Origin: Nitrobacteraceae bacterium AZCC 1564
Lineage (GTDB): Bacteria > Pseudomonadota > Alphaproteobacteria > Rhizobiales > Xanthobacteraceae
Assembly: GCA_036924835.1 (NCBI GenBank)
Contig: JBAGRR010000001.1
Span: 3,487,001 to 3,551,000 of the forward strand
Length of the DNA stretch: 64,000 nt
Direction: 5' to 3'
Of this stretch, positions 18,001 through 26,064 are shown in pieces. The position numbers and the translations under genes were made by a program. The notes beneath the pieces are model-generated. The model was not told the DNA's origin, made no database searches, and saw only the letters and a program-made list of their open reading frames with translations. Positions within the stretch are counted from its first letter, which is position 1; each line of letters begins with the position of its first letter.

Positions 18001-18783
18001 TTAGCCGTTCAAGATTTTCATGGCGGCTTCGTGCACGCGCTTGTCGCCCGCGGCAACGATGCGGCCGCCTGATTGAGCGGGCTTACCGTCCCACGTGGTC
18101 ATGATCCCGCCGGCGCCGTCCACGATCGGGATCAAGGCCGCAACGTCATAGGGTTTGAGTTCGGTTTCGATGATGAGATCAAGGTGTCCAGCGGCCAGCA
18201 TGCAATAGGCGTAGCAATCGCCGCCGTAGCGTGACAGCCGGACTTCCTTCTCGACTTTTTCGAATTGCGCACAGTCCGTCGCATTCATCAGGCGCGGACT
18301 TGTGGTGAACAGCGTTGCTTCCGCCAGCGATGCGCATTTGCGCACGGCCAAGTTTCGTTTTCCCGAAGGGCCATTATAGATCGCGGAGCCGCTATCGCCG
18401 CTAAACCGCTCGCCGATGTAAGGTTGATGCATCATGCCGAACACGGGTGTGCCGTGATGCATGAGCGCAATCAGCGTGCCCCAGATTGGCAGTCCAGCAA
18501 TGAATGACTTGGTGCCGTCGATGGGATCGAGGACCCAGACGTACTCCGCGTCTGCGCGTTCTGAACCAAATTCCTCGCCGACGATGCCGTGCTGGGGAAA
18601 GTTCTCTTTGATCATCCGCCGCATGACGGCTTCGGCCGCGCGATCGGCTTCCGTCACCGGATCTAGATCGCGGCCCGTGTTCTTGTTTTCGACGCCAAGT
18701 GAGGTGCGGAAAAAGGGAAGAATGGTTTCGCCGGAGGCGGTCGCCAGTCGTCCAATGAAGGCGGTGAAGTCGATAACTGTCAC
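18001..18783 (-). CDS. hisN: Histidinol-phosphatase, inositol monophosphatase family
   Basis: A 260-residue IMPase-fold phosphatase that probably dephosphorylates histidinol phosphate in histidine synthesis. Metal ligands are in GIVGEEFGSE (about 66-75), WVLDPIDGTKSFIAGLPIWG (about 83-102) and KPYDVAALIPIVDGAGG (about 211-227). The TKSFIAGLPIWGTLIAL and GGDCYAYCMLAAGHLDL stretches are typical of the HisN subgroup as opposed to SuhB. The start is a GTG at 18781-18783 with GAGGATC upstream. It ends 14 bp from the convergent LysR gene. A generic inositol phosphatase role cannot be excluded. Confidence 0.82.
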   Translation of the reverse strand: MTVIDFTAFIGRLATASGETILPFFRTSLGVENKNTGRDLDPVTEADRAAEAVMRRMIKENFPQHGIVGEEFGSERADAEYVWVLDPIDGTKSFIAGLPIWGTLIALMHHGTPVFGMMHQPYIGERFSGDSGSAIYNGPSGKRNLAVRKCASLAEATLFTTSPRLMNATDCAQFEKVEKEVRLSRYGGDCYAYCMLAAGHLDLIIETELKPYDVAALIPIVDGAGGIMTTWDGKPAQSGGRIVAAGDKRVHEAAMKILNG

Positions 18784-19170
18784 AGGTGATCCTCAGGCGG
18801 CGAGTGCATCGACGGATTGTAAATCCGGAGCATGAAAGCCCCTATAAGAGTTCGTGCATTCGAGCAATCTTGAGATCAAAGGCAGAAATCTGCGGCCAGT
18901 GGATCATTCATTTCTTTGATGCTGATTTGTTTCCAGCTCTGAAAAGTATGCCCCTTGTTCGTTAAATTGACTTTCATATTCATTTCTTGAGGCCAAATCC
19001 GAGGTTTTTGACCGTCATCCAAGTGTCATGTTTCGGGATAATATATTGAAAAATAAGGATATTTCTAAATTTCTCGAAGATGTGAGCCGCAAGTCTGTCA
19101 TGCGCCAAGTGCATGAAGAATCGTTGAAAAATACTTGCTTTGGGTGCGTTGCAGTTGCATATTGCTGCGG
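18784..19170. other. Intergenic stretch upstream of the small RNA
   Basis: 387 bp without a convincing gene between the hisN start and the small RNA. It holds the hisN promoter region and is more AT-rich than its surroundings. At 18814-18828 there is a tRNA-Tyr-like anticodon arm (CGGA, loop TTGTAAA, TCCG) but no acceptor, D or T arms that fit. A 96-codon frame at 19028-19318 crosses the small RNA and its terminator and is not credible. Confidence 0.5.
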
Positions 19171-19263
19171 TGCGATAGCGCTTCGCGTTATCGCTGCCCT
19201 CCTTGGGCGTTTCCTCCCTAGACTTGGGCCACTTGCTTTCGCAAGTGGCCCCTTTTTCTTTTT
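19171..19263 (+). ncRNA. Probable suhB/mmgR-type (alpha-r8) small regulatory RNA
   Basis: A compact series of RNA signals on the plus strand: hairpin GCGATAGCG / CGTTATCGC (19172-19194), a short GCCC/GGGC hairpin (19196-19208), the exposed pyrimidine decamer TTTCCTCCCT (19210-19219) and a strong intrinsic terminator (19226-19263). The GGGCG-TTTCCTCCCT-AGAC core followed by a terminator is, by my recollection, the hallmark of the alphaproteobacterial suhB RNA family (mmgR of Sinorhizobium, which limits polyhydroxybutyrate granules). A possible promoter CTTGCT (19134-19139) with CATATT (19158-19163) gives a start near 19170. Its neighbour hisN belongs to the SuhB phosphatase superfamily. The 5' end is approximate. 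Confidence 0.68.
19226..19263 (+). terminator. Intrinsic terminator of the small RNA
   Basis: A perfect 10-bp stem GGGCCACTTG / CAAGTGGCCC (19226-19235 and 19242-19251) with a 6-base loop, followed by CTTTTTCTTTTT. It is the clearest rho-independent terminator in the window and defines the plus-strand orientation of the transcript. Confidence 0.92.
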
Positions 19264-19322
19264 GGGAGAGCAAACACCTTTCTTGATGCGAAAGCTGATG
19301 CGTCCGAACGTTTGTTGAGCTC

Positions 19323-20222
19323 TTATTCGGCTGCGGCCTGGAAAGGACCAAGCATGTCGAGTGGAATCATCGCCAGCGCATCCGCCAGAACCATGAAATC
19401 GTCGGCGACGTTGCGGAAATTCGCACGGCGCTCACGGCGACGTTCATCCATGTAGATCGCGCGATTGAGTTCAAGTTGGATCGTGTGCAGGCCATTGGCC
19501 GGATTACCGTAGTGCTCGGTAATAAATCCACCCGCGTAAGGCTTATTCCGGCCGACCGAATAGCCAAGCGTCTTGAATGTATCCTCGACGATATCCGGCA
19601 GCAGCGCGGCGCAGCTCGTCCCGTAGCGATCGCCAATGACCAGGTCCGGGCGTTTAGGTTCATCCCGCGACACGCCGACCGACGGCATCGAGTGACAATC
19701 TACCAGGATCACTGTCCCGAAAGCCTCGTGTGCCTTGTTGATCAGGCGCCGCAACGCGCGATGATACGGCTTGTAAAGCGCTTCGATCCGCGAGAGCGCC
19801 TCTTCGACGTCGAGCCGTTGGCTGTAGATCTCTTGTCCATCGCCGACGACCCGCGGAATGGTTCCGAGCCCGCCCGCCACGCGCATGGAGCGGGTGTTGG
19901 CAAAGCTTGGAAGCCGGCCGGCGAACATGCGCGGATCGAGTTCATAGGGCTCGCGGTTCACATCCACATAGGAGCGCGGGAAATTGACACGGACAATCGG
20001 AAAGCCGTGTCCGGCGAGATCGGCGACGATCTCGTCCATGAACGAATCCTCCGAGCGCCGCAGGACCGCTTCATCGATCCGGGAGGCCGCTAGAAATTCG
20101 CGCGGATAGACCGAACCGGAATGTGGGGAGTTGAAGATGATCGGCGCTCGCCAGACGGCTGGCTCAACGATCTCAAACGGCGGCAACTCATCGCTGGGCA
20201 GACTGGTGTCAAACTGCGTCAT
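19323..20222 (-). CDS. N-formylglutamate amidohydrolase family protein
   Basis: A 299-residue zinc hydrolase of the N-formylglutamate amidohydrolase family (HutG-like), which in histidine degradation releases formate from N-formyl-glutamate. Signatures: IIFNSPHSGSVYP near residue 32 (zinc His), RSEDSFMDEIVADLA, NFPRSYVDVNREPYELD, VILVDCHSMPS and ITEHYGNPANGLHTIQLELNR. The ATG at 20220-20222 is chosen with GGGCGG upstream; a TTG 39 bp earlier is an alternative. No other hut gene is nearby, so the physiological substrate is uncertain. It is divergent from cpdR across a 234-bp gap. Confidence 0.87.
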   Translation of the reverse strand: MTQFDTSLPSDELPPFEIVEPAVWRAPIIFNSPHSGSVYPREFLAASRIDEAVLRRSEDSFMDEIVADLAGHGFPIVRVNFPRSYVDVNREPYELDPRMFAGRLPSFANTRSMRVAGGLGTIPRVVGDGQEIYSQRLDVEEALSRIEALYKPYHRALRRLINKAHEAFGTVILVDCHSMPSVGVSRDEPKRPDLVIGDRYGTSCAALLPDIVEDTFKTLGYSVGRNKPYAGGFITEHYGNPANGLHTIQLELNRAIYMDERRRERRANFRNVADDFMVLADALAMIPLDMLGPFQAAAE

Positions 20223-20456
20223 TGCCGCCCTTATCTGTATCTGTAGAGGCCCTGTTTGCAAAGATGGGTTCGGCCTCGGCTATCAACCCAATTGAACAGC
20301 ATATTTTAGCCCGAAAAAGGCATTTGTTCTGGATGAACATTGTCCGCAAGCCTAACCAATCTGCCAAGATGAAGTTCGCCTTCACCCGAAATTTACTATC
20401 CTTCGGGCAAATAGAAGGCTGGTATTGATCCATTCACGAGATTTACGACCAGTAAC

Positions 20457-20819
20457 ATGCAGCACAAAATTCTCCTTGCCGAAGATGACAACGACATGCG
20501 CCGCTTTCTGGTCAAGGCGTTGGAGAACGCCGGTTTCCAGGTGTCATCCTATGATAACGGCTTGTCAGCGTATCAGAGGTTGCGCGAGGAGCCTTTTGAA
20601 ATGCTTCTAACCGACATTGTGATGCCGGAGATGGACGGTATCGAACTCGCGCGCCGGGCCTCGGAACTCGACCCTGACATCAAGATCATGTTTATCACCG
20701 GATTCGCCGCCGTGGCCCTTAATGCGGATTCTGAGGCGCCCAAGAATGCCAAAGTTCTGTCCAAGCCGGTTCATCTGCGGGAATTGGTCAGCGAAGTGAA
20801 CAAGATGCTCGCGGCCTGA
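20457..20819 (+). CDS. cpdR: Single-domain response regulator CpdR
   Basis: A 120-residue receiver domain without an output domain. Acidic pocket EDDND (about residues 9-13), phospho-acceptor D53 in LLTDIVMPEMDG, switch Thr in MFITGFAA and Lys in VLSKPVHL are all in place. The sequence matches the CpdR family, which in Caulobacter is phosphorylated through CckA-ChpT and, when unphosphorylated, primes ClpXP for degradation of cell-cycle proteins. The C-terminus ends in Ala-Ala, as in Caulobacter CpdR, where those residues make the protein itself a ClpXP substrate. The start ATG follows a weak ribosome site. Confidence 0.9.
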   Translation: MQHKILLAEDDNDMRRFLVKALENAGFQVSSYDNGLSAYQRLREEPFEMLLTDIVMPEMDGIELARRASELDPDIKIMFITGFAAVALNADSEAPKNAKVLSKPVHLRELVSEVNKMLAA

Positions 20820-20912
20820 GGGCCTGTGGACGGATTTTGAAGAAAAATCCTCTGCTCGGGGACGAAAAAGGGGCCAAAATCCTTGTCCCCTCAAAATGAG
20901 GCTTCATGATGC

Positions 20913-20940
20913 CTTGCTTCGCGCGAGGCGAGCCGATATA
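20913..20940 (+). promoter_or_regulatory. Candidate sigma-70 promoter for tRNA-Val
   Basis: CTTGCT (20913-20918) and GATATA (20935-20940) are separated by 16 bp and lie about 30 bp before the mature tRNA start, matching the alphaproteobacterial CTTG...-TATA style of housekeeping promoter. Between cpdR and this site two small stem-loops occur (20832-20850 and the GGGGAC/GTCCCC pair at 20858-20890). Confidence 0.5.
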
Positions 20941-20969
20941 GGGTCCCATCCCGACACGAATGGTCTTTA

Positions 20970-21044
20970 GGGCGCGTAGCTCAGCGGGAGAGCACTACCT
21001 TGACATGGTAGGGGTCACAGGTTCGATCCCTGTCGCGCCCACCA
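20970..21044 (+). tRNA. tRNA-Val (anticodon GAC)
   Basis: A 75-nt tRNA including the encoded CCA end. The acceptor stem GGGCGCG pairs with CGCGCCC, the discriminator is A and CCA is at 21042-21044. The anticodon arm CTACC-TTGACAT-GGTAG gives GAC, which reads valine codons GUC and GUU. The T arm CACAG-GTTCGAT-CCCTGTC is standard. Coordinates are set by the acceptor stem. Confidence 0.96.
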
Positions 21045-21279
21045 TTCGTTTCAATGATTTGTCTGACGCGCTGATCGCCGATAGGGCGATTTCGCTTGGC
21101 TAAGGCGAGAGTTCGCAGGCAACCCAAGCTCAGCGAGAGTAGGATCTGGAAATCAGACATCCGCCGCAGTGTGCCAGTGAAGCGGCTGCAGCCTTTGTCG
21201 CGATGACCGCCCGGGCGCCAAGGAGTGGGCTGCGGGAGTTTACTTCCGATTGCAGTCGGTAGATCATTCAACGGTCAGC

Positions 21280-22263
21280 ATGATCAATCACGCACCGCTA
21301 CGAAAAACAGTCCTGTTAACTGGAACGACTGGCTTCATCGGCCGGCATGTCGCAAGGCGTCTGGCAAATGTGGGCGCTCGCGTGATCTCGCTTCAGCGAT
21401 CTGAGCTTTGTGTCCCCGGAGTTACTGAAACGATTCAGATCGCCGAATTCTCGGCGCCGCACATTTCCGACGCGCTGCAAGGGAGGTCGTTTGATTGGCT
21501 CATTCACCTCGCTGCGGCCGGCGTAAGTCCTTTCGATCGTGACATTGCTCGGCTGCTTTCGGTCAATGTCGACGGCACCAGGGCACTTGTTGTTGCTGCC
21601 GCAGGTTGGCCCGCATCTGCGGTATTCGTCGCGGGCTCAGGCTCGGCCTACGATCTCCGCAACGTCGACCATCCGATCACAGAACTCCACCGCTGTGAGA
21701 CGTTGAACGCATATGGTGCCTCAAAGGCTGCCGCTTCCATCATGGCGTCGGCGATAGCGGAAAACTTGAAACTCTCCTTGGCGGTCGGACATATCTTTGG
21801 TGTCTATGGCCCTGGAGAGCCGGCACACCGACTCTTGCCCTCGCTCTACAATGGGCTTTGTCGTTCAGAGCGTGTGTCACTCAGTAGCGGCCAGCAGCGG
21901 CGTGATATGCTCTTCGTCGATGATCTGGTGGACGCGATCATATCTGCGACCAGCTATGTTGACCTCAACTCGGTTCGGTTGATCGCAAACATCAGTACCG
22001 GCGCGCCGATCACAGTTCGAGAGTTTGCGGAAACTGTCGCCGAGACAATGAATGCTAATAAGGACCTTCTCGGCTTTGGTGACATCCCAACCCGCCCCGA
22101 TGAGGTCAAATACTTTTCCGGCGACCATTCGCTTTTGACAAAGCTCACGGGATGGCGGCCTTCCACAAACATTCAGACGGGAATAAAGCTATCCATCAGC
22201 GCGATAGCGCACGATAGTGTCAATGCCACCCCGCACGCTCTTGTTGGTCTAAGGCCTGTTTGA
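21280..22263 (+). CDS. NAD(P)-dependent nucleotide-sugar epimerase/dehydratase (extended SDR)
   Basis: A 327-residue extended short-chain dehydrogenase. The Rossmann motif TGTTGFIG is near residues 15-22 and the catalytic YGASK near 147-151. The best guess is the 4-reductase or epimerase that finishes the sugar begun by RfbF and RfbG further along, for example a CDP-abequose synthase-like or 6-deoxyhexose-forming enzyme; this is inferred from context only. The ATG at 21280 is chosen; a TTG at 21250 is in frame. Residues 218-243 are repeated in a gene remnant at 27720-27797, so a related second copy once existed on the other side of the cluster. Confidence 0.8.
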   Translation: MINHAPLRKTVLLTGTTGFIGRHVARRLANVGARVISLQRSELCVPGVTETIQIAEFSAPHISDALQGRSFDWLIHLAAAGVSPFDRDIARLLSVNVDGTRALVVAAAGWPASAVFVAGSGSAYDLRNVDHPITELHRCETLNAYGASKAAASIMASAIAENLKLSLAVGHIFGVYGPGEPAHRLLPSLYNGLCRSERVSLSSGQQRRDMLFVDDLVDAIISATSYVDLNSVRLIANISTGAPITVREFAETVAETMNANKDLLGFGDIPTRPDEVKYFSGDHSLLTKLTGWRPSTNIQTGIKLSISAIAHDSVNATPHALVGLRPV

Positions 22264-22619
22264 AATAACGCGCTGGTCCCGTCGCAGCAGGGCACTCTCG
22301 CGGGTAAGACGTTCCCCGGTAAGGCCGGCATACCGAATGCTTGAGCTTGATAATACGCCGATTTCTGCTGCCTAAAGGCTCGTGAACGTGGTCGCTATTT
22401 GACGGGTACGCGTATCCCGATTAAATCTGCCCCAATTTTGCCGAGAGACCGAACGCGGAAGGCCACTCAGGGGCGCGTCTCCGGAAAGATTCACGGTTAC
22501 ATGCGCAAATGTGGCACAGCGGGCTGATCATCGATCCCTTTTCACCTGCCGAGGTTGGCGGCCTGCCATGATTGCTAGGGCGGCAGTATTCAAGAACTCA
22601 TTTTTGTTTGGTGGGCTCC
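22264..22619. other. Intergenic stretch in the sugar cluster
   Basis: 356 bp between the epimerase and the glycosyltransferase without a credible reading frame, RNA signature or intrinsic terminator. It presumably contains a promoter for the following genes. A near-palindrome GGGTACGCGTATCCC occurs at about 22405. The length and absence of coding contrast with the compact gene order around it and may mark lost genes. Confidence 0.5.
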
Positions 22620-23630
22620 GTGGTTGAAAATAGTCTGGCTGCGGCAAAGCCGCTCATCTCAATCATCATCCCGGTTTATAATGAGGAAGATAACGTCGAT
22701 AGAACTTATCTGGAGTTGAAGCGCGTCGCGGACGAGCTCAGCGATTATCGATTTGAATTTGTTTTCACTGATAATCATTCCACAGACCGAACATTCATCA
22801 AACTCTCGGAAATTGCCTCGCGCGATCCGGATGTGCGCGTGGCGCGCTTTGCGCGAAATTTCGGCTTCCAGAAGTCGATATTGACCGGCTATCGGCTGGC
22901 GCGGGGGGTCGCGGCAATTCAAATCGATGCCGACCTTCAGGACCCTCCGTCGATGTTTGGGCCCTTTCTTGAAAAATGGAAAGAAGGCTACGATGTTGTT
23001 GTTGGTGTGCGGCGTAACCGCAAGGAAAGCCTCTTTCTGCGGCGTTGCCGTCGAGCTTACTATCGCCTCTTACGTCGCCTCGATGGCCCACATCTGATAC
23101 TCGATGCGGGTGATTTCCGCCTGATCGATCGATCGGTGATCGAGCGGCTTCGCCCGATCTACGAATCTCATATTTATTTGCGTGGGTTGATTTCATCGCT
23201 CGCAAGACGGCAGATCGGTATTCCCTTTGATCGCTCAGAGCGGCTCTATAACGAGAGCAAGTTCCGGTTTCCCAGTCTTTTACGATTGGCTCTCGATGGC
23301 ATCCTTGCGCATTCCAGCTTGCCTCTGCGCATCTCGTTTTATGTGGGTTTGATCATCGCCTTCGCGGCAATGTGCTTGGCGGCCTTTTATCTCGCCGTGC
23401 GGATTTTCTCCGCAGATACTATCCCTAGAGGTTTTACGACCACGCAGCTTCTGGTGCTGTTCGGGATCGGACTGAACAGCGTTTTTCTGGGTATTCTCGG
23501 TATCTACGTTGGCCGCATTTACGATCAGGTGCGCAAGCGGCCACCAACGATTATCTCCGATCTGGTAAATTTCGATCAGGAGCTTGAAACCATCGAGCGA
23601 GAATTGTCGCAAATGAGCAAGTCAGAATAA
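22620..23630 (+). CDS. Family 2 glycosyltransferase, GtrB/DPM1-like polyprenyl-phosphate glycosyltransferase
   Basis: A 336-residue membrane-anchored GT2 enzyme. The catalytic domain (about residues 10-235) shows ISIIIPVYNEEDNVDRTY, a metal-binding IDADLQDPP motif and VVVGVRRNRKESL. Two C-terminal helices (about 248-270 and 283-305) and the GFTTTQLLVLFGIGLNSVF loop match GtrB and ArnC-type enzymes that load a sugar onto undecaprenyl phosphate. It pairs naturally with the GtrA flippase gene at 25578. The GTG at 22620 gives a normal N-terminus, but no strong ribosome site is seen, and a TTG at 22572 is also possible. Confidence 0.85.
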   Translation: MVENSLAAAKPLISIIIPVYNEEDNVDRTYLELKRVADELSDYRFEFVFTDNHSTDRTFIKLSEIASRDPDVRVARFARNFGFQKSILTGYRLARGVAAIQIDADLQDPPSMFGPFLEKWKEGYDVVVGVRRNRKESLFLRRCRRAYYRLLRRLDGPHLILDAGDFRLIDRSVIERLRPIYESHIYLRGLISSLARRQIGIPFDRSERLYNESKFRFPSLLRLALDGILAHSSLPLRISFYVGLIIAFAAMCLAAFYLAVRIFSADTIPRGFTTTQLLVLFGIGLNSVFLGILGIYVGRIYDQVRKRPPTIISDLVNFDQELETIERELSQMSKSE

Positions 23631-23635
23631 GTTCT

Positions 23636-24697
23636 ATGAAACAATTCAACCGCGATTTTTGGAACGGTCGACGCGTCTTTGTCACCGGTCATATGGGCTT
23701 CAAAGGCACCTGGCTGTGCTCATTGCTGGAAAGCCTTGGCGCTGAGAGCGTTGGCTTCGGCTACGATGACCGCGAACATCTACTCTATAACGAACAGAAT
23801 CTAACTCGTCATACCCATCGCGTAGGCAACATCAATGACTTTGCCGCGCTCAAAGCAGCTGCGGCTCATTCTGGCGCCGAAGTGATGTTTCACCTCGCCG
23901 CGCAGCCAATCGTTCTCACGTCGTACGCCGATCCGATTGGCACGTTCGAGACCAATGTGACGGGAACAGTTCGGGTGTTGGAGGCGGCGCGCTCCGTGCC
24001 GTCTCTCAAAGCGATCATCATTGTCACGAGCGATAAGGTGTATCGAAACAATGAATGGGTGTGGGGCTATCGCGAGCAGGATGTGCTCGGAGGGAACGAT
24101 CCCTACAGCGCGTCCAAGGCGGCTGCCGAAATTGCCACGCAAGCGATGGTCAAATCGTTTTTTGCCAAGATTGGTGCGCCTAGGGTGGCCACCGTGCGTG
24201 CCGGCAATGTGATCGGCGGAGGCGACTGGGCCGACTTTCGTCTGTTGCCGGATGCAGCAAAGGCGATCAGTGCCGGGAAGCCTCTGGTTGTGCGCAATCC
24301 CAAGTCAACACGTCCGTGGCAGCACGTGCTTGATCCCCTAACGGGATACTTGATGTTAGCGGAGCGCCTTGCTTCAGGGATTGTCGATGGCGGTGCATGG
24401 AATTTTGGTCCGGCACAAGAGGACATGGCGACGGTCGGCGAGGTCGCCGATTTATTTGTCGCAGCTTGGGGAAATGACGCACGGTGGATTACTGCCCCTG
24501 AGCAACACGATGAAAAGCATGAGGCCCGTCAACTTGCGGTCGATTCCGCGAAGGCCCGCCGCGAGTTGGGATGGTTGCCGCGCTGGAAGGCGACCGAGGC
24601 TGTACAGCGGACAGCTGCCTGGTATCGGGACTATGCTGCAGGCGAAAAGGCGGCAGTATTGATCGAAAGGGATATAACGGACTACTTCACGCGATAA
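23636..24697 (+). CDS. rfbG: CDP-glucose 4,6-dehydratase
   Basis: A 353-residue extended SDR that converts CDP-glucose to CDP-4-keto-6-deoxyglucose. Seen: RVFVTGHMGFKGTWLCSLLE (NAD motif TGHxGFKG typical of RfbG), FHLAAQPIVLTSYADPIGTFETN, IIIVTSDKVYRNNEW and GNDPYSASKAAAEI (catalytic YxxxK). RAGNVIGGGDWADFRLLPD and STRPWQHVLDPLTGY are RfbG marks. It starts 5 bp after the glycosyltransferase and is followed by rfbF, which supplies CDP-glucose. The later enzyme RfbH, needed for 3,6-dideoxy sugars, is absent from the window. Confidence 0.95.
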   Translation: MKQFNRDFWNGRRVFVTGHMGFKGTWLCSLLESLGAESVGFGYDDREHLLYNEQNLTRHTHRVGNINDFAALKAAAAHSGAEVMFHLAAQPIVLTSYADPIGTFETNVTGTVRVLEAARSVPSLKAIIIVTSDKVYRNNEWVWGYREQDVLGGNDPYSASKAAAEIATQAMVKSFFAKIGAPRVATVRAGNVIGGGDWADFRLLPDAAKAISAGKPLVVRNPKSTRPWQHVLDPLTGYLMLAERLASGIVDGGAWNFGPAQEDMATVGEVADLFVAAWGNDARWITAPEQHDEKHEARQLAVDSAKARRELGWLPRWKATEAVQRTAAWYRDYAAGEKAAVLIERDITDYFTR

Positions 24698-24803
24698 CAT
24701 TGCGCTCTGCAGTTACTTTCGATCGGACGCGTTGCGCGAGGGTCGTCAATTGCATCGCAGATTAAGGTGAACTTCACTTCTTAAATCGTTGGGCGAACGT
24801 AGT

Positions 24804-25574
24804 ATGAAAGTTGTAATTCTGGCGGGAGGTTTGGGGACACGCCTCTCCGAAGTCACCCAACTTGTTCCTAAGCCGCTGGTCGAAGTGGGTGACCGCCCGA
24901 TCATATGGCACATCATGAAGATGTACGCTGCGGCGGGATTTGATGAGTTCGTCGTTTGCTGTGGTTACAAGGGCCACCTCCTCAAATCCTATTTCGTCAA
25001 TTATTTCACCGAGAACTACGACGTTACGGTCCATCTTGGAGAGAACCGCGTTGATTTTCACGGAAATCCAAACGAGCGCTGGACCGTCACACTGGTCGAT
25101 ACCGGTCTGAACACGATGACGGGCGGCCGCATCAAGCGTATCCTCCCTTATGTGGGCAATGAGACGTTTTGTTTGACCTATGGCGATGGTGTCTCCGACG
25201 TCAACATCCGTGCGCTGGTCGCTTTTCATCGCAGCCAGGGACGTCTCGCGACGGTGACTGCCGTTCCATCGCCGGGCCGGTTTGGTATCCTCGACATTGA
25301 CAACACTGAAAGCGTGACTCGCTTCCACGAGAAACCTGACAATGAAATGGGCTGGATTAACGGGGGATTTTTCGTCGTCGAACCATCGGTGGTCGACTAC
25401 ATAAATGGTGATGATACGACGTGGGAGCGTGAACCTCTTGAACGATTGGCGCGAGACGGCTCGCTTGCTGCTTTCCGTCACCGCGGGTTCTGGAAGCCAA
25501 TGGATACACTGCGTGATCAGCGTGAATTGGAGGCGCTCTGGAATTCTGGCAAAGCGCCTTGGAAAAGCTGGTAG
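24804..25574 (+). CDS. rfbF: Glucose-1-phosphate cytidylyltransferase
   Basis: A 256-residue nucleotidyltransferase making CDP-glucose from CTP and glucose-1-phosphate. The N-terminal MKVVILAGGLGTRLSEVTQ holds the nucleotide loop (GGxGTRL), PKPLVEVGDRPIIWHIMK the substrate region, and YGDGVSDV the metal-binding aspartates; RHRGFWKPMDTLRDQRELE closes it as in RfbF. The ATG at 24804 is chosen; a TTG at 24789 is in frame upstream. It precedes gtrA by 3 bp, so the two are coupled. Confidence 0.95.
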   Translation: MKVVILAGGLGTRLSEVTQLVPKPLVEVGDRPIIWHIMKMYAAAGFDEFVVCCGYKGHLLKSYFVNYFTENYDVTVHLGENRVDFHGNPNERWTVTLVDTGLNTMTGGRIKRILPYVGNETFCLTYGDGVSDVNIRALVAFHRSQGRLATVTAVPSPGRFGILDIDNTESVTRFHEKPDNEMGWINGGFFVVEPSVVDYINGDDTTWEREPLERLARDGSLAAFRHRGFWKPMDTLRDQRELEALWNSGKAPWKSW

Positions 25575-25577
25575 ACG

Positions 25578-26051
25578 ATGCACGTTCCGTCATCCAAGGC
25601 TCCGCGTAGCAGAATTGATACGTTGTCGTCGGCTTTGTTGGCGGTTGTGCCGCGATCTCTGCATCGGCTCGTTCGTTTCGGGCTGTCAGGTATCGCGGCG
25701 ACCTTGTTCTATATCGCGTTGACCAATGTTCTCGTTCTGGCTCTGCATGTGCCGCCGGTGACCGCATCCGTTTGCGCTTATATTCTGTCGATTGGCGTCT
25801 CTTATATCTTGCAAAGCCGTTTCACGTTCCAAGTGGGACGAGATTCGTTCGATCAAATTGCCAAGTTTGTCGTTACATCCATTGCAGGGCTAGCCGTTTC
25901 GTGGTGCGTGATGGCATGGAGCACAAATCTGATGGCATGGCCCTATTTTGTCGGTGCCACGATTGTTTGCTTCCTGATTCCTGTCGCGAACTTCTTTATG
26001 TTCCGCGGATGGGTGTTTGCCGTAGGCAGGAGCGCAGAAGTAAGTTCCTAG
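25578..26051 (+). CDS. GtrA family membrane protein (lipid-linked sugar flippase)
   Basis: A 157-residue protein with four hydrophobic segments (about residues 32-53, 58-79, 95-115 and 119-140). RFGLSGIAATLFYIALTN and YILSIGVSYILQSRFTFQ match the GtrA family (the F-x-F motif at the end of helix 2). GtrA proteins are thought to flip undecaprenyl-phosphate sugars to the periplasm. Together with the GtrB-like enzyme it suggests periplasmic addition of a sugar to a surface glycan. The membrane transferase that would use the flipped sugar is not recognised here. Confidence 0.86.
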   Translation: MHVPSSKAPRSRIDTLSSALLAVVPRSLHRLVRFGLSGIAATLFYIALTNVLVLALHVPPVTASVCAYILSIGVSYILQSRFTFQVGRDSFDQIAKFVVTSIAGLAVSWCVMAWSTNLMAWPYFVGATIVCFLIPVANFFMFRGWVFAVGRSAEVSS

Positions 26052-26064
26052 AGCGAGACATTTG

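Noticed and set aside
18800-18870. tRNA-Tyr-like anticodon arm near the hisN promoter
   Set aside because: CGGA-TTGTAAA-TCCG fits an anticodon arm with GTA, but no acceptor stem, D arm or T arm could be drawn around it.
19028-19318. A 96-codon frame between hisN and the amidohydrolase gene
   Set aside because: It runs through the small RNA hairpins and the intrinsic terminator, has no ribosome site and no recognisable sequence.
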